Part shown: positions 28,105 through 38,114 of the stretch, piece by piece
Layout of the letters: every line of letters starts with the position of its first letter
Numbering within the stretch: the first letter of the stretch is position 1
Source: 73-13 sp035555435
GTDB taxonomy: Bacteria; Actinomycetota; Actinomycetes; Actinomycetales; Microbacteriaceae
Assembly (NCBI GenBank): GCA_035555435.1
Contig: DATMGN010000007.1
Location: 1 to 51,636 of the forward strand
Direction of reading: 5' to 3'
DNA length: 51,636 bases
Made by a program: the position numbers and the translations under genes
Notes under the pieces: generated by a model
The model's input: the letters and a program-made list of their open reading frames with translations, nothing else
Told to the model about the DNA's origin: nothing
Databases searched by the model: none

Positions 28105-28557
28105 ATGTCGAAGCTCATTCTCACTCACGAGGTCACCGGCCTCGGCGCGCCCGGCGATGTCGTCGAGGTCAAGAACGGCTACGCGCGCAACTACCTCATC
28201 CCGCAGGGCCACGCGGTCGCGTGGTCGCGCGGTGCCGAGAAGCAGATCGATCAGATCAAGGCCGCCCGCGCCGCGCGCGAGCACGCGACCTTCGAGGAGG
28301 CGCAGGCCTTCAAGACGGCGCTCGAGGCCGCGAAGGTCAAGGTCTCCGCGAAGGCGGGCAAGGAGGGCCGGCTGTTCGGCTCGGTCACGACCTCGGACAT
28401 CGCTGCAGCGGTCGAGGCCGCGGGCATCGGTTCCGTCGACAAGCGCAAGATCGAGATCGGCACGGCGATCAAGTCGATCGGCGACCACGAGGCGACCGTG
28501 CGGCTGCGCGAGGACCTCGTCGCGGTCATCGCGCTGCAGGTCGTCGCGGCCAAGTAG
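28105..28557 (+). CDS. rplI: 50S ribosomal protein L9
   Basis: A 150-residue L9: N-terminal domain SKLILTHEVTGLGAPGDVVEVKNGYARN, a long connecting helix, and a C-terminal domain ending VIALQVVAAK. It is the last gene before a strong terminator. Confidence 0.96.
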   Translation: MSKLILTHEVTGLGAPGDVVEVKNGYARNYLIPQGHAVAWSRGAEKQIDQIKAARAAREHATFEEAQAFKTALEAAKVKVSAKAGKEGRLFGSVTTSDIAAAVEAAGIGSVDKRKIEIGTAIKSIGDHEATVRLREDLVAVIALQVVAAK

Positions 28558-28588
28558 CAGGCATCCAGCGACCGCTCAGGTCGACGTG

Positions 28589-28620
28589 AAGGACGGCTCC
28601 CGGCAAGGGAGCCGTCCTTT
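28589..28620 (+). terminator. Rho-independent terminator after rplI
   Basis: A 13-bp perfect stem starting AAGGACGGCTCCC, loop GGCAA, then its complement and TTTCGTTT. It ends the rpsF-rplI operon. Confidence 0.92.
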
Positions 28621-28623
28621 CGT

Positions 28624-28820
28624 TTGTGCACAGGGTTTCGGTTTTGAGCGAACTCTCAACCTCCGCTCTAAGCAACTTTCCACACACAGCGGCGCGTTCA
28701 TAAAAATGCTGGTCAAACCCGGTAAGCCCTGAGAAATTCGCGATCTGTCCACAGGTCGATGCACAGGGCGCCCACAGCGCTCGCGGCGTTTCGCGCAATT
28801 CATCCACATGGTTGTCCACA
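28624..28820. other. Cluster of DnaA-box-like sites between rplI and dnaB
   Basis: The gap of 464 bases before dnaB is richer in A/T than its surroundings and has no gene. It holds TTGTCCACA at 28812-28820 (identical to an oriC box), CTGTCCACA at 28745-28753, TCATCCACA at 28800-28808 and TTGTGCACA at 28624-28632. Weaker TTTCCACA (28677-28684) and ATGCACA (28759-28765) sites are also present. All point the same way. Confidence 0.6.
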
Positions 28821-28838
28821 GGGTCGTCCGCCACCATC

Positions 28839-28867
28839 TTGCAGCGGGCTCACCGCCTGCCTAGTGT
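28839..28867 (+). promoter_or_regulatory. Candidate dnaB promoter
   Basis: TTGCAG at 28839-28844, 17 bases, then TAGTGT at 28862-28867. It begins 18 bases after the last DnaA-like box and would give a leader of about 145 nt before dnaB. Confidence 0.5.
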
Positions 28868-29021
28868 GATGCGGACGCCGCGTCGAGGCCGGATGCCGAG
28901 GGGGATTCCGCCGATGGACGCCGATGTCTGAGGTCGCCACGAGACTGATCTCACGGCCTGACCGCCGACCCAATCACCGCACCGCGCGAGCCTGCCCGCG
29001 CGCCGACCACCGGAGCCGCCC

Positions 29022-30401
<1,380 letters not shown>

Positions 30402-30427
30402 GCAGCCGACCTCGCAGCGAAGCCGGG

Positions 30428-30433
30428 TACCCT
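30428..30433 (+). promoter_or_regulatory. Leaderless-type -10 box
   Basis: TACCCT, then seven bases (GGTAGCC), then the GTG at 30441. It supports that start and independent transcription from dnaB. Confidence 0.5.
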
Positions 30434-30440
30434 GGTAGCC

Positions 30441-31118
30441 GTGCCCCACGAGTCTCGAGCGACGGTCGTGCGGTGGCCCGTCCCCATCGCGTTCGCCATC
30501 CCGGCGCTCGCCGCGACGCTGCTCATCACCTTCACGCCGGGGCATACGGTGTGGTTCGGTTTCCTCGCCTTCGCGGGCTTCGCGCTCCTGAGCGCGGGCG
30601 CCGCCGGCATCGGGGTGGGGCTGCTGCCGAGCGGTCCCGCGCGGGTCGGGGCGATCGCGAAGACCGCGGTCGCGGCCATCGGTGCCGTCGTCGCGCTCCT
30701 CCTCTTCGGCCTCAGCGCCTTCACGCCCGTGACGGCGCCGATCGGCGAGGTCTCGGCGGTGTGGGCGCAGGACGCGCTCGCGCTCTCGCTCACGATCGGG
30801 ATCACCTTCGCCGTGCTCGCGATCGTCGACCTGCTCGTCGGCATCCGCCAGCGCGGCGCCGACCGCTTCGCGCGCGACTGGATCACCATCGGCGTCGTCC
30901 AAGCGGTCGCCGCGGTCGCGATCGTCGCGGTGCCGCCGTCGTTCTACCAGGCGTTCTCCTTCACCGACAAGGGCGAGTTCATCTCGGGCGCGGTGACCTC
31001 CTCGACGATGATCGTCGGCCTCTTCGGCGCCGCCGTCGCGATCCTCGGCGTCCTCTACGCCATCGCGGGCGTCGGCCTCATGCCGGAGCGCTCGCGCCGG
31101 GAGCGGGCGACGGCATGA
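30441..31118 (+). CDS. Hypothetical membrane protein
   Basis: A 225-residue protein with about six hydrophobic segments (near residues 14-35, 38-60, 68-90, 105-128, 143-165 and 180-205) and a short basic C-terminus. No conserved family or catalytic motif is recognised. Its stop overlaps the start of the next small membrane protein (ATGA), so the pair are probably made together. The GTG at 30441 is supported by a -10 box seven bases upstream. Confidence 0.72.
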   Translation: MPHESRATVVRWPVPIAFAIPALAATLLITFTPGHTVWFGFLAFAGFALLSAGAAGIGVGLLPSGPARVGAIAKTAVAAIGAVVALLLFGLSAFTPVTAPIGEVSAVWAQDALALSLTIGITFAVLAIVDLLVGIRQRGADRFARDWITIGVVQAVAAVAIVAVPPSFYQAFSFTDKGEFISGAVTSSTMIVGLFGAAVAILGVLYAIAGVGLMPERSRRERATA

Positions 31119-31432
31119 CCGAGCAGGACCGGACCCCGGACGGGGCCACGCCGCGGCGCGACCTCGTGCAGCCCTCCCGCCGCGACCGCTGGCGGCCGCT
31201 GGAGCTCCTCGGCCTCTCCTTCGTCTTCGCCGCCTTCGTCGGCATCGTGACGCTGATCGTCATGCATCCGTGGGGCGAGTTCGCCGACCAGGCGGCACAC
31301 GGCTGGTTCATCACCCTCATCGCGTTCGGCGGGACCTTCGTCCTCTCGCTCGTCATCCTGGCGATGCTCTCGCTCGGCGGCTACGAGCCGCCGAAGGAGC
31401 CGCCCTCGCGCGTCCTCGACCAGGAGCACTAG
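31115..31432 (+). CDS. Small hypothetical membrane protein
   Basis: A 105-residue protein with a polar, Arg-rich N-terminus, two transmembrane segments (about 30-50 and 65-85) and a short cytoplasmic tail. The ATG at 31115 overlaps the stop of the preceding gene. No family is recognised; the tight coupling suggests that the two proteins act together. Confidence 0.72.
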   Translation: MTEQDRTPDGATPRRDLVQPSRRDRWRPLELLGLSFVFAAFVGIVTLIVMHPWGEFADQAAHGWFITLIAFGGTFVLSLVILAMLSLGGYEPPKEPPSRVLDQEH

Positions 31433-31459
31433 CCTCCCGCCAGTCGCCGCCGTGCGGCC

Positions 31460-31514
31460 CAGGTGACAGCAACTCGCGTTCTGAGGCCGTGAGAACCCCA
31501 CTTCCTGTCACCTG
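31460..31514. repeat. Inverted repeat between converging genes
   Basis: CAGGTGACAG at 31460-31469 and its exact complement CTGTCACCTG at 31505-31514, separated by 35 bases that include GCGTTCTG. It lies between the rightward membrane-protein gene and the end of the leftward purB and could terminate both, but it has no T-run. Confidence 0.55.
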
Positions 31515-31520
31515 AACCGG

Positions 31521-32897
31521 CTATGCACCTGACGCGAGCCGCTCCGCGATGCCGGTGTACGTCGCCGGGGTGAGCGCGAGCAGGCGCGCCTTCGCCTCGT
31601 CGCCGATGTCGAGGCCCGAGATGAACTCGCCGACCTCGGCGAGCGTCACGCGGTGACCGCGCGTCAGCTCCTTGAGGACCGCGTAGGGGTCGGCGATCTG
31701 CGAGCGACCCGCCGCGACCTCCGCGCGGATGACCGTCTGGATCGCCTCGGCGAGCACTTCAGGGTTCGCGTCGAGGTCCTCGGCGAGCCGGTCGCGGTCG
31801 AGCTCGAGCTCGCCGAGCCCGCGCGTCACGTTGTCGAGGGCGAGGAGGGAGTGGCCGAACGCGACGCCGATGTTGCGCTGCGTCGTCGAGTCCGTGAGGT
31901 CGCGCTGGAGGCGGCTCTCCACGAGCGTCGCCGCGAGCGACTCGAGGAGGGCGCTCGCGAGCTCGAGGTTCGCCTCCGCGTTCTCGAAGCGGATCGGGTT
32001 GATCTTGTGCGGCATCGTCGACGAGCCCGTCGCGCCGGCGACAGGGATCTGGCGGAAGTAGCCGAGCGAGATGTAGGTCCAGACGTCGACGCAGAAGCCG
32101 TGCAGGACGCGGCCGGCGAGCGAGACCGCCTGGTAGAGCTCGGCCTGCCAGTCGTGCGACTCGATCTGGGTCGTGAGCGGGTTCCAGGCGAGCCCGAGGG
32201 ACGTCACGAACTCGTCCGAGATCGCCGCCCAGTCGAGCTCCGGAGCGGCGGCGAGGTGCGCCGCGTAGGTGCCCGTCGCGCCGTTGAACTTGCCGAGCGG
32301 CTCGATCGCGGCGACGCGGGCGCGCTGGCGTCGCAGCCGCGAGACGGTGACGGCGAGCTCCTTGCCCATCGTCGTCGGGGTCGCGGGCTGGCCGTGGGTG
32401 CGCGCGAGCATCGCGTCCCCGGCGCTCGCGACGGCGAGCCCGGCGAGGCGCTCGATGAGCGCGTCGAGCTTCGGCAGCCAGACCTCCCGCACCGCGGCTT
32501 GCACGGTGAGCGCGTAGGCGAGGTTGTTGATGTCCTCGCTCGTCGCCGCGAAGTGCACGAGCTCGGCGACCCGGTCGAGCCCCAGCTCGGTGAGCTTCGC
32601 GCGGATCAGGTACTCGACCGCCTTGACGTCGTGCCGGGTCTCGCGCTCCTTCTGCGCGAGCCAGGCGATGTCGTTCTCTCCGAAGCCGGCCGCCCACTCG
32701 CGCAGCGTCGCGCGCTGCTCGGCGGACAGCGGCTCGACGCCGAAGGCTCGGCGCTCGGTGAGCAGCAGCAGCCACTCGATCTCGACGTGGACGCGGGCGC
32801 GGTTCAGCCCGGCCTCCGACAGGTGCTCGCCGAGCTCGGTGACGACGGGCGCGTAGCGGCCGTCGAGGGGGCTGAGGGGCTGGGGAGGCAGTGCCAT
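31521..32897 (-). CDS. purB: Adenylosuccinate lyase
   Basis: A 458-residue fumarase-superfamily lyase used in two steps of purine synthesis (release of fumarate from adenylosuccinate and from SAICAR). The signature GSSTMPHKINPIRFENAE is clear, with TSEDINNLAYAL and RTHGQPATPTTMGKE as the other active-site loops. The ATG at 32897 shares a base with the stop of the holin-like gene upstream. The frame is open further upstream but runs into that gene. Confidence 0.95.
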   Translation of the reverse strand: MALPPQPLSPLDGRYAPVVTELGEHLSEAGLNRARVHVEIEWLLLLTERRAFGVEPLSAEQRATLREWAAGFGENDIAWLAQKERETRHDVKAVEYLIRAKLTELGLDRVAELVHFAATSEDINNLAYALTVQAAVREVWLPKLDALIERLAGLAVASAGDAMLARTHGQPATPTTMGKELAVTVSRLRRQRARVAAIEPLGKFNGATGTYAAHLAAAPELDWAAISDEFVTSLGLAWNPLTTQIESHDWQAELYQAVSLAGRVLHGFCVDVWTYISLGYFRQIPVAGATGSSTMPHKINPIRFENAEANLELASALLESLAATLVESRLQRDLTDSTTQRNIGVAFGHSLLALDNVTRGLGELELDRDRLAEDLDANPEVLAEAIQTVIRAEVAAGRSQIADPYAVLKELTRGHRVTLAEVGEFISGLDIGDEAKARLLALTPATYTGIAERLASGA

Positions 32898-33316
32898 CAG
32901 TGGTTGCGCCCCTCGTTCTTCACGAGGGGTCGGAAGATCAGGCCGAGGATCCAGCTGATCACACCGAGGACGAGCGCGCCGAGGATGCCCCACCAGAACC
33001 CGTCGGGCCAGCCGGGCACGACCGTCAGGCCGAAGCCGACGAGCGTCGAGAGCCAGTGCACGAGCCACAGCAGCAGGCCGTTGACGATGATCGAGATGAG
33101 CCCGAGCGTCAGGATGTAGAGGGGGAAGGCGACGATCTTGACGATCGTGCCGACGACCGCGTTCACGATGCCGAAGACGAGGGCGACGAGCAGATACGTG
33201 AGGACGTTCTGCCACCATTCCGGCCCGAACGGCACGACGACGACGTGCCCGGCCAGGATGAGCGTCATGAGCCACAGGGCGAAGGCGTTGAGGATGACCT
33301 TGACGATGAATCGCAC
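32897..33316 (-). CDS. Phage-holin-4-like small membrane protein
   Basis: A 139-residue, very hydrophobic protein with four transmembrane segments (about 5-25, 35-60, 65-90 and 108-130) and a polar tail VKNEGRNH. It resembles the Pfam phage_holin_4_2 membrane family, which is common in bacterial chromosomes and is usually not phage-derived. Its stop overlaps the purB start (TGATG). The function is not known. Confidence 0.78.
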   Translation of the reverse strand: MRFIVKVILNAFALWLMTLILAGHVVVVPFGPEWWQNVLTYLLVALVFGIVNAVVGTIVKIVAFPLYILTLGLISIIVNGLLLWLVHWLSTLVGFGLTVVPGWPDGFWWGILGALVLGVISWILGLIFRPLVKNEGRNH

Positions 33317-33344
33317 GGAGCCATCCTCCCACTCCGTCGCGTTC

Positions 33345-33350
33345 TAGGCT
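33345..33350 (+). promoter_or_regulatory. Leaderless-type -10 box of the HisC-like gene
   Basis: TAGGCT, seven bases (TGGTCAG), then the ATG at 33358. Confidence 0.6.
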
Positions 33351-33357
33351 TGGTCAG

Positions 33358-34422
33358 ATGTCCGAGGATCGAGTGCTGCTGCGCCCCGACGTCGCGAGCA
33401 TCGCGCCCTACCGCCAGGGGCGGATGGCCGACGCGGACGCGTTCAAGCTGTCGTCGAACGAGAACCCGTTCCCGCCCCTGCCCGGCGTCGCGCAGTCGTT
33501 CCGCGACCTCGACTTCAACCGCTACCCCGAGGCGACGTCCGCCGCACTGCGCGCGCGCCTCGCCGAGCGCTGGCACGTGAGCCCCGAGCAGGTCGTCATC
33601 GGCCCGGGCTCCGTGACGCTCATCGCCTACCTCATCTGGGCGACGTGCACGCCGGAGGAGTCGGTCCTCTACTCGTGGCGGTCGTTCGAGGGCTACCCCA
33701 TCCTTGTCGGCGCGGCGGGGGTGGGCGCGATCACGGTGCCGAACCGGCCGGACGGCGGCCACGACCTCCCGGCGATGGCGGCCGCGATCACCGATCGCAC
33801 CCGGCTGGTCCTGCTGTGCTCGCCGAACAACCCGACCGGCCCGATCATCACCCGCACCGAGTTCGCCGAGTTCATGGCGTCCGTGCCGCGCACGATGCTC
33901 GTCGTGCTCGACGAGGCGTACGGCGAGTTCGTCACGGACCCCGACGCGGTGCGCGGCGAGGAGGAGCTCGCCCGCCACCCCAACCTCGTCGTCCTGCGCA
34001 CCTTCTCCAAGGCGTACGGGCTCGCCGGCCTGCGGATCGGCTACGGCATCGCCGCCGAGTACATCGCGGACGCGCTGCGCGCCGTCGCGCTGCCGATGGC
34101 CGTGACCGATGTCGCGCAGCAGGCCGCGCTCGCGAGCCTCGACCACGAGGCGGCGCTGCTCGAGCGGGTCGCCCACATCGTCGAGCGCCGCGACCGGATC
34201 CGGGCGGGACTCCTCGCCCAGGGCTGGGCGGTGCCGGAGGCCCAGGGCAACTTCGTCTGGCTGCCGACCGGCGAGCGCACCCCCGAGATCGCCGAGCACT
34301 TCGAGCGCGCGGGACTCGTCGTCCGCGCGCTCGGCGACGGCATCCGGATCTCGATCGGCGAAGAAGAATCTGTCGACAAGCTACTGCGATCTTGCGGAGA
34401 GGTTGTCGCCCCCCTCTCGTAG
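33358..34422 (+). CDS. HisC-family aminotransferase (histidinol-phosphate or aromatic)
   Basis: A 354-residue PLP enzyme of the HisC/Pat type. It shows KLSSNENPFPPLPGV at the start, SPNNPTGPII, VVLDEAYGEF and the Schiff-base lysine in TFSKAYGLAGLRIGYG. Family members transaminate histidinol phosphate or aromatic amino acids. Standing alone beside the 2-oxoacid dehydrogenase genes rather than in a his operon favours an aromatic or broad amino-acid role; that is inference. The ATG is supported by TAGGCT seven bases upstream. Confidence 0.86.
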   Translation: MSEDRVLLRPDVASIAPYRQGRMADADAFKLSSNENPFPPLPGVAQSFRDLDFNRYPEATSAALRARLAERWHVSPEQVVIGPGSVTLIAYLIWATCTPEESVLYSWRSFEGYPILVGAAGVGAITVPNRPDGGHDLPAMAAAITDRTRLVLLCSPNNPTGPIITRTEFAEFMASVPRTMLVVLDEAYGEFVTDPDAVRGEEELARHPNLVVLRTFSKAYGLAGLRIGYGIAAEYIADALRAVALPMAVTDVAQQAALASLDHEAALLERVAHIVERRDRIRAGLLAQGWAVPEAQGNFVWLPTGERTPEIAEHFERAGLVVRALGDGIRISIGEEESVDKLLRSCGEVVAPLS

Positions 34423-34440
34423 CGAGGGGTGGGGCGCGGT

Positions 34441-34446
34441 TAGGTT
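34441..34446 (+). promoter_or_regulatory. Leaderless-type -10 box of the 2-oxoacid dehydrogenase operon
   Basis: TAGGTT, six bases (GGGACC), then the ATG at 34453. It separates this operon from the aminotransferase gene 30 bases upstream. Confidence 0.6.
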
Positions 34447-34452
34447 GGGACC

Positions 34453-35562
34453 ATGGCGAATGACGCGATCCGTCTGCTGGCGCCCGATGGCACGCTGATA
34501 GAACGCGATGAGACCGCACATTGGCTGCAGGTCGTCAACTCGCTGAGTGAGCAGGAACTGCTCGAGTTCTACCGCCAGATGGCCGTCATCCGGCGCTTCG
34601 ACGTCGAGGCCGGCAACCTGCAGCGCCAGGGCCAGCTCGCGCTCTGGATCCCGAGCATCGGCCAGGAGGGCGCCCAGGTCGGCTCCGGCTTCGCGGCGCG
34701 CCCACAGGACCACGTCTTCCCCGCCTACCGCGAGCACGTCGTCGGGCGCATCCGCGGCGTCGACCCGATGCGCATCATCGAGATCCTGCGCGGGCAGGAC
34801 CACGGCGGCTGGGACCCCAAGGAGCACGGCAACTTCCACCTGTACACGCTCGTCATCGGCTCCCAGACGCTCCATGCGACCGGGTACGCGATGGGCATCG
34901 CGCTCGACGGCGCGAGCGGCACGGGCGACGCGCAGCGCGACGAGGCCGTCATCGTCTACTTCGGCGACGGCGCGACATCGCAGGGGGATGCGAGCGAGTC
35001 GCTCGTCTTCGCCGCGAGCTACCAGACCCCGCAGGTGTTCTTCCTGCAGAACAATCACTGGGCGATCTCCGTCCCCGTCTCCACCCAGTCGCGGACCCCG
35101 CTCTACCGGCGCGCGGCCGGCTTCGGCATCCCGAGCGTGCAGATCGACGGCAACGACGTGCTCGCCGCCTACGCGGTGACCCGCACCGCGCTCGACGAGG
35201 CGCGCAGCGGCGGCGGGCCCCGCTTCATCGAAGCGCTCACCTACCGGATGGGCGCGCACACCTCCAGTGACGACCCCACGAAGTACCGGGACTCGGGCGA
35301 GCTCGAGTACTGGCAGGCGCGCGACCCGATCGAGCGCTTCGAGACGTTCCTGCGCGCGCGCGGTGCGTCGGACACGTTCTTCGCGGAGGTCCACGAGGAG
35401 GCGGAGGCGCTCGCCGCCGACACCCGTCGGCGCACCCTCGCGCTCGAGGCGCCGCCCGCGACGAAGATGTTCGAGCACGTCTACACGGATCCGCACCCCG
35501 ACATCGAGGAGCAGCGGGCGTGGTTCCTCGCGTACGAGGCGTCCTTCGGGGGTGGTCAGTGA
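34453..35562 (+). CDS. 2-oxoacid dehydrogenase E1 component, alpha subunit (branched-chain type)
   Basis: A 369-residue thiamine-diphosphate enzyme subunit. The TPP motif runs from YFGDGATSQGD to FFLQNN (about residues 174-200), and the phosphorylation-loop region RMGAHTSSDDP is present. With the E1 beta subunit it decarboxylates a 2-oxoacid and passes the acyl group to E2. Branched-chain versus pyruvate specificity cannot be fixed from sequence; the E1ab-E2 operon without E3 and the adjacent aminotransferase favour branched-chain substrates. Its stop overlaps the E1 beta start. Confidence 0.9.
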   Translation: MANDAIRLLAPDGTLIERDETAHWLQVVNSLSEQELLEFYRQMAVIRRFDVEAGNLQRQGQLALWIPSIGQEGAQVGSGFAARPQDHVFPAYREHVVGRIRGVDPMRIIEILRGQDHGGWDPKEHGNFHLYTLVIGSQTLHATGYAMGIALDGASGTGDAQRDEAVIVYFGDGATSQGDASESLVFAASYQTPQVFFLQNNHWAISVPVSTQSRTPLYRRAAGFGIPSVQIDGNDVLAAYAVTRTALDEARSGGGPRFIEALTYRMGAHTSSDDPTKYRDSGELEYWQARDPIERFETFLRARGASDTFFAEVHEEAEALAADTRRRTLALEAPPATKMFEHVYTDPHPDIEEQRAWFLAYEASFGGGQ

Positions 35563-36560
35563 TGCTCCAGGAGACCCAGCTCGGCGTCACCACCATGACA
35601 ATGGCCAAAGCCCTCAACGAGGGGCTGCGGGCCGCACTCGGCGGGGACGATCGCGTTCTGCTGCTCGGCGAGGACATCGGCACGCTCGGCGGCGTCTTCC
35701 GCGTCACCGAGGGGCTCCAGGCAGAGTTCGGCGCGAACCGGGTGCTCGACACCCCCCTCGCCGAGTCGGCCATCGTCGGCAGCGCGATCGGGCTCGCGAT
35801 GCGCGGCTACCGACCCGTCGTCGAGATCCAGTTCGACGGCTTCGTCTACCCCGCGTTCGACCAGATCACCTCGCAGCTCGCGAAGCAGACCTATCGACAC
35901 GGCGGCAGCCAGTCGTTCCCCGTGGTCATCCGCATCCCCTACGGCGGCCACATCGGCGCGGTCGAGCACCACCAGGAGTCGCCCGAGGCGTACTTCGCGC
36001 ACACGGCCGGCCTCAGGGTCGTGAGCCCCGCGACCCCGCACGACGCCTACTGGATGATCCAGGAGGCGATCGCCGGCAACGACCCCGTCGTCTTCCTCGA
36101 GCCGAAGTCGCGCTACTGGCCCAAGGGCGAGGTCGACCTCGACGCGCCGCGGATCCCGCTGCACGCGTCCCGCGTCGTGCGCACGGGCACCGACGTGACG
36201 CTCATCGGGCACGGCGCGATGGTCGCGACGCTCCTCGACGCCGCCGAGCTCGCCGCCTCCGAGGGGGTGTCCGCGGAGGTCGTCGACCTGCGCTCGCTCT
36301 CGCCGATCGACTACGGTCCGGTCCTCGACTCAGCGCGCCGAACCGGTCGTGTCATCGTCGCCCAGGAGGCGCCACAGCAGGTCTCGGTCGGCTCCGAGGT
36401 CGCCGCGACGATCGCCGAGAAGGCGTTCTACTCGCTGCAGTCCCCGGTCCTGCGGGTCAGCGGCTACGACACCCCGTTCCCGCCCGCGAAGCTCGAGGGC
36501 GTCTACCTGCCCGACGCGGATCGGATCCTCGAAGCCGTCGACCGAGCGCTCGCCTACTAA
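35562..36560 (+). CDS. 2-oxoacid dehydrogenase E1 component, beta subunit
   Basis: A 332-residue transketolase-like subunit, starting MLQETQLGVTTMTMAKALNEG and containing LLGEDIGTLGGVFRVT, DTPLAESAIVG and FDGFVYPAFDQI, which contact TPP and the alpha subunit. The ATG at 35562 uses the last base of the alpha-subunit stop (TGATG); a GTG one codon upstream is also possible. E2 follows after nine bases. Confidence 0.92.
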   Translation: MLQETQLGVTTMTMAKALNEGLRAALGGDDRVLLLGEDIGTLGGVFRVTEGLQAEFGANRVLDTPLAESAIVGSAIGLAMRGYRPVVEIQFDGFVYPAFDQITSQLAKQTYRHGGSQSFPVVIRIPYGGHIGAVEHHQESPEAYFAHTAGLRVVSPATPHDAYWMIQEAIAGNDPVVFLEPKSRYWPKGEVDLDAPRIPLHASRVVRTGTDVTLIGHGAMVATLLDAAELAASEGVSAEVVDLRSLSPIDYGPVLDSARRTGRVIVAQEAPQQVSVGSEVAATIAEKAFYSLQSPVLRVSGYDTPFPPAKLEGVYLPDADRILEAVDRALAY

Positions 36561-36569
36561 GGGGCATCC

Positions 36570-37880
36570 ATGACACTCGCGCAGTTCCCGCTCCCCGACG
36601 TCGGCGAAGGCCTCACGGAGGCCGAGGTCGTCGACTGGAAGGTCGCTCCGGGCGACCGGGTCGAGATCAACCAGATCATCGTCGAGATCGAGACGGCGAA
36701 GTCGCTCGTCGAGCTGCCGTCCCCGTTCGCCGGCATCGTCGCGGAGCTCCTCGTCGATGTCGGGCAGACCGTCGAGGTCGGCACGCCGATCATTCGGGTC
36801 GAGACGGTCGGCGAGCCGGAGTCGGCGCCCGCCGCGATCGACGATGCGGGAGGGGCCGAGGCCGCGGTGCGCGACGAGACGACGGAGATCGTGCTCGACA
36901 CCGCCGCGACGGTCGCGGAGGAGGAGGGCTCCGGCGCGGTGCTCGTCGGCTACGGCTCGAGCGGTCACGTGCGCTCGCGGCGGCGCGCCGTCGAGCGCGT
37001 CATCCCCGCGGCATCCGCCGCCTCCGTCATCGCGAAGCCGCCGATCCGCGCCCTCGCGCGCGAGCTCGGTGTCGATCTCGCGACCGTCATGCCGACGGGA
37101 CTCGCAGGCGAGATCGTCCGCGACGACGTCATCCGCCACGCCGATCAGGCGAAGGTCTTCCACAACCTCGAGACGCCGGCGGCGCCGACGCAGCGCGAGG
37201 AGCGGATTCCCGTGAAGGGCGTCCGCAAGGCGATCGCGAGCGCGATGGTCGCGTCCAAGTTCACGGCACCGCACACGAGCGTGCTGACCGAGGTGAACGC
37301 GACCCGGACGATGGAGTTCGTCAAGCGGCTCAAGGCCTCGCCGGAGTTCACGGGGGTGCGGGTGTCGCCGCTGCTCGTCATGGCGAAGGCGATCATCTGG
37401 GCCGTGCGGCGCAACCCCATCGTCAACTCGACGTGGACGGACGAGGAGATCATCGTCCACCACTTCGTCAACCTCGGCATCGCCGCGGCCACGCCGCGCG
37501 GGCTCATCGTGCCGAACGTCAAGGACGCGCAGGACCTGTCGCTCCTCGACCTCGCGCGTGCGCTCGAGCAGCTGACGCTGACGGCGCGCGACGGCCGGAC
37601 GACGGCGCAGGACATGCAGGGCGGCACGATCACGATCACGAACCTCGGCTCGTACGGCATCGACACGGGCATCCCGATCCTGAACCCCGGCGAGGTGTCG
37701 ATCATCGTGCTCGGCGCCATCCGGCAGAAGGCGTGGGTCGTCGACGGCGAGGTGCGCCCGGCGTTCGTCACGACGGTCGCGGGGTCCTTCGACCACCGGG
37801 TCGTCGACGGCGATGTGATCAGCCGGTTCGTGCAGGACATCGCGAGCGTCCTCGAGGAGCCGGCACTGCTGCTGGACTGA
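36570..37880 (+). CDS. 2-oxoacid dehydrogenase E2 (dihydrolipoamide acyltransferase)
   Basis: A 436-residue three-domain E2. A single lipoyl domain occupies residues 1-80 with the lipoylated lysine at 44 (IETAKSLVEL). A long acidic and alanine-rich linker leads to a peripheral subunit-binding domain near 150-185 (KPPIRALARELGVDLATV). The catalytic domain follows, with the active-site SFDHRVVDGD near residue 405. It transfers the acyl group to CoA. No E3 gene is adjacent, so a shared dihydrolipoamide dehydrogenase is expected elsewhere. Confidence 0.93.
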   Translation: MTLAQFPLPDVGEGLTEAEVVDWKVAPGDRVEINQIIVEIETAKSLVELPSPFAGIVAELLVDVGQTVEVGTPIIRVETVGEPESAPAAIDDAGGAEAAVRDETTEIVLDTAATVAEEEGSGAVLVGYGSSGHVRSRRRAVERVIPAASAASVIAKPPIRALARELGVDLATVMPTGLAGEIVRDDVIRHADQAKVFHNLETPAAPTQREERIPVKGVRKAIASAMVASKFTAPHTSVLTEVNATRTMEFVKRLKASPEFTGVRVSPLLVMAKAIIWAVRRNPIVNSTWTDEEIIVHHFVNLGIAAATPRGLIVPNVKDAQDLSLLDLARALEQLTLTARDGRTTAQDMQGGTITITNLGSYGIDTGIPILNPGEVSIIVLGAIRQKAWVVDGEVRPAFVTTVAGSFDHRVVDGDVISRFVQDIASVLEEPALLLD

Positions 37881-37883
37881 GGT

Positions 37884-37899
37884 CCCGCAGAGTTGCGGG
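37884..37899 (+). terminator. Possible terminator hairpin after the E2 gene
   Basis: CCCGCA, loop GAGT, TGCGGG, three bases after the stop; there is no T-run. The rest of the gap to the Zur box holds a 9-bp inverted repeat (GCGTCCACC at 37970 and GGTGGACGC at 37999) and no gene. Confidence 0.45.
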
Positions 37900-38083
37900 G
37901 TGCTGGCGTTCTGGTCGGCGCTTGATGTGGGCGCAAATGGCGTCTTTGGCGGGATCAGTGCCGCATGTTGCGTCCACCGGACGGTGGAGCGGCAGCCAGG
38001 TGGACGCAGATGGCTGTGCAGAACGGCATCCGGCAGCAGTTTGCGACCACCCCAGCGGAGAGCGACCCGGCTCCCGAGTTGCG

Positions 38084-38102
38084 ATTGAGAATCAATCTCA
38101 AT
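38084..38102. promoter_or_regulatory. Zur-type operator ahead of znuA
   Basis: A perfect 7-bp inverted repeat ATTGAGA / TCTCAAT around ATCAA. Its centre TGAGAATCAATCTCA agrees with the actinobacterial Zur consensus TGAAAATGATTTTCA at 11 of 15 positions. It ends 12 bases before the znuA ATG, in an AT-rich patch, so a bound repressor would block the start of transcription. The regulator is probably the Zur encoded at the end of the operon. Confidence 0.82.
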
Positions 38103-38114
38103 AAGGTGTTCCGC

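Noticed and set aside
32897..33316. Phage origin of the holin-like protein
   Set aside because: This membrane family is common in bacterial chromosomes, the gene overlaps purB and no other phage gene is near.
35267..38104. A 945-codon plus-strand frame over the 2-oxoacid dehydrogenase genes
   Set aside because: It is a shifted frame of E1 alpha, E1 beta and E2, Arg-rich with no family motif.
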